NCBI RefSeq assembly: GCF_023091745.1
Contig: NC_068926.1
Coordinates: 64,044,001-64,108,000 of the forward strand
Direction of reading: 5' to 3'
Source: Budorcas taxicolor
Lineage: Eukaryota; Chordata; Mammalia; Artiodactyla; Bovidae
Length of the DNA: 64,000 bases
The notes beneath the pieces were generated by a model. The model was not told where the DNA came from. It saw only the letters and a list, made by a program, of their open reading frames with translations, and did not search any database. Shown here piece after piece: positions 62,111-64,000 of this stretch (the first letter of the stretch is position 1; the number at the start of each line of letters is the position of its first letter). The translations under genes were made by a program, and so were the position numbers.

Positions 62111-63214
62111 ATTCCAGGATAGCAATCCCCTACACTCGGGCAGCTGGGAAAAACTCTCCAGCAAATCACGTCCTGGAATACGCACACAGTAGAGAAGTGG
62201 TGGAAAATAGGGGTTCTTTAATATGCGAGTCCAATGTCACCTCGGTGCCTGGTAAAAGCCCCCGGAGTCAAGTCAACTTTTGGCTTCCAAGCGCCGGCTT
62301 TTGCTTATTCTTTCATCTATGCTACCAGAGACATGTCTGCTCCATGCCTCCTCCCTACCCACCCACCTCTCCTCCCCAGCCCCCAGTCCCCCACCCCTTC
62401 CCCCGTGATCGTCTGGCACACACTTGGAACCACCTGGGTCCCCAGCTAAAATGAGGGCCTCCAAGACAGGAAGGACGCAGCTGCCCTGTGACCCTAAGTA
62501 AGTTTCCTTCTAAGACAAGTACAGGGTCCTCTTTGGTGCCTTTGTCTCATTTAATCATGGCAACAACCCTACTGGTTTTATTTACTATCATTATACAGAT
62601 AAGGAGAGGATGCAGAGATAGAATATATACAGGTGCTGGAGACTTGGACCCGGACAAACTGATTCCAGCTAGAATGAACGAATGAATGCTTCTCCAAGTA
62701 GTTGAAAGGACCCAAAACACTGCCTAGGAAACACTGCAATAACAATAAATGTAATTTATGTTGACAGCAAACCAAAACATAAAAAATAAACTCTGTGCAT
62801 GCTCAGTCTTGTCCTATTCTTTGCAACCCCATGGACTGTAGCCTGCCAGGCTCCTCAGATACAAAAAGACAAAAACACCCAGCTGCCATTTCTGAAGAGC
62901 TGGGAGCAAAAAGTGGGTGTCAGGGCATTGTGCATGCCCCCTGCACACAACCCCACAGAGGGTTGGGCAGACCACCTACGCCACCTCTCCAATCTGACCC
63001 CTGGACACACCTCTACCCTCACCCCATATAAGGAATGAGTTCCCCCCCCTTGTGAGGGAGCAAACAAAGGAATCTGTTACTTGTTTTCTCTCCCTCCTGC
63101 AGCGGCAGCCGGCTGCCTTGTCTGAACTTCTTGTCTGGCCTCTAGTCAGTTTCTATTGGTCGAGGAAGGCCAAGAACCCTGGTCAGTAATACTATCTCCT
63201 AACTCTTCCCATTG
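62111..63214. other. Sequence upstream of the candidate internal promoter
   Basis: No exon is recognised. A Bov-A fragment is at 62793-62860 (reverse) and a C/T-rich run at 62345-62405. It may hold upstream regulatory sequence. Confidence 0.4.
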
Positions 63215-63425
63215 GGCTTCCCTAGTGGCTCAGATGCTAACGAGTCTGCCTGCAATGTGGGAGACCTGGGTTTGATCCCTGGGTTGGGAAGATCCCCTGG
63301 AGAAGGGCATGGCAACTCCAGTATTCTTGCCTGGAGACTCCCCGTGGATAGAGGAGCCTGGGGGGCTACAGGCCACGGGGTCGCCAAGAGGTGGACATGA
63401 CTGAGCGACTCAGCACAGCGCAGCA
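63215..63425 (+). mobile_element. Bov-tA SINE
   Basis: GCTTCCCTAGTGGCTCAGAT head through GACTGAGCGACTCAGCACAG. Confidence 0.88.
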
Positions 63426-63871
63426 CAACTCTTCCCATTAATGGAAAGAACAAGTTAGGAGGCGGCTGGAGGTGCCTTTCCCAGGGCCCAGGTTAAGCGG
63501 AAGCATCAACACTGGGAGTTCGAAGACCACTTTCTGATCTGCATCTGCTGAGGGTCTGGGTTTGAATGGCTTTGAGGTCTTCCCAGCCAATGTTGGGAGG
63601 CCTCAGGGAGACCCCTGAACCTCTCTGGGCTTCAGCTTCTTATATACGTAGTGAAATGACTGGTTCGCTTTCTCCTCCCCATCACTTTTATACCTCTGAG
63701 CCACCAGGGAAGGGTGTTTTGTGATTAAACATCATTAAAACGTCTTATAACAATATTTACAGCAGAAAGTTAGAAAATGCAGAAGATGATATAAATGACC
63801 CATAATTGTACCACATAAAGACAATGATTACTATTACACACTTATTAAGAATGAACAGTTTCTTTCTTTCT

Positions 63872-63984
63872 TTTTTGCCACAATGCATGGCTTGCGGGAT
63901 CTTAGTTCACCAACCAGGAATCAAACCCACACCCTTGGCAGTGAAAGAGTGGACTACTAACCATTGGACCACCAGGGAATTCCC
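63872..63984 (-). mobile_element. CHR-type SINE
   Basis: T-rich start, GGGATCTTAGTTCACCAACC, end CACCAGGGAATTCCC. Confidence 0.82.
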
Positions 63985-64000
63985 TCGAACGTTTTTTGTG

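Noticed and set aside
61585..62187. Long minus-strand open frames (200 and 182 residues) in the CpG-rich segment
   Set aside because: Low-complexity Gly/Arg/Ala/Pro content and not in the frame of the MSPAKCK start. Better read as promoter/5' UTR.

Overview
The window is nuclear DNA of a ruminant (most likely a bovid such as cattle, sheep or goat). The evidence is many ruminant-specific repeats (Bov-tA and Bov-A2 SINEs, BovB/RTE LINE 3' ends, tRNA-derived CHR-type SINEs) together with a mammalian multi-exon gene. No bacterial, phage, plasmid or CRISPR content is visible, and I found no undescribed multi-gene system.

One real protein-coding gene fills the window: ACACB (acetyl-CoA carboxylase 2/beta), on the minus strand. 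I placed 36 exons between 61619 and 3464. Joined in order they give one uninterrupted frame of 4572 nt (1524 codons), with every phase agreeing. They cover a short alternative N-terminus, the AMPK-target serine, the whole biotin carboxylase domain, the biotin carrier domain with its biotinyl lysine, and nearly all of the central region. The carboxyltransferase exons (below position 1) and the long-isoform first coding exon (mitochondrial anchor, above 64000) are not in the window. Exon numbers used here run from the alternative first exon (1) to the last visible exon (36).

The most informative part is 61.5-62.1 kb. A CpG-rich, GC-box-rich segment sits just upstream of a 47-nt coding exon ([15 protein letters not shown] plus two bases) with a perfect GTAAGT donor. 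Spliced to exon 2 it gives ...[12 protein letters not shown], the arrangement of the short ACC2 isoform known in human. Four of the 36 donors are GC rather than GT (after exons 10, 11, 22 and 36), which is a clear excess.

In the intron between exons 1 and 2, on the opposite strand, lies an almost complete processed retrocopy of MARK1 (51244-54330). It carries the GC-rich 5' UTR, whole coding region, 3' UTR, AATAAA and poly-A, and is flanked by an 11-13 bp target-site duplication. It is disabled by a 2-nt frameshift, a 67-bp insertion exactly at an exon junction, and two in-frame stops.

All remaining sequence is ACACB intron filled with repeats: about nine BovB fragments, dozens of SINEs, old L1 pieces, MIRs, two hAT-type MITEs with 8-bp duplications, a mariner-type palindrome and a MaLR-type LTR.
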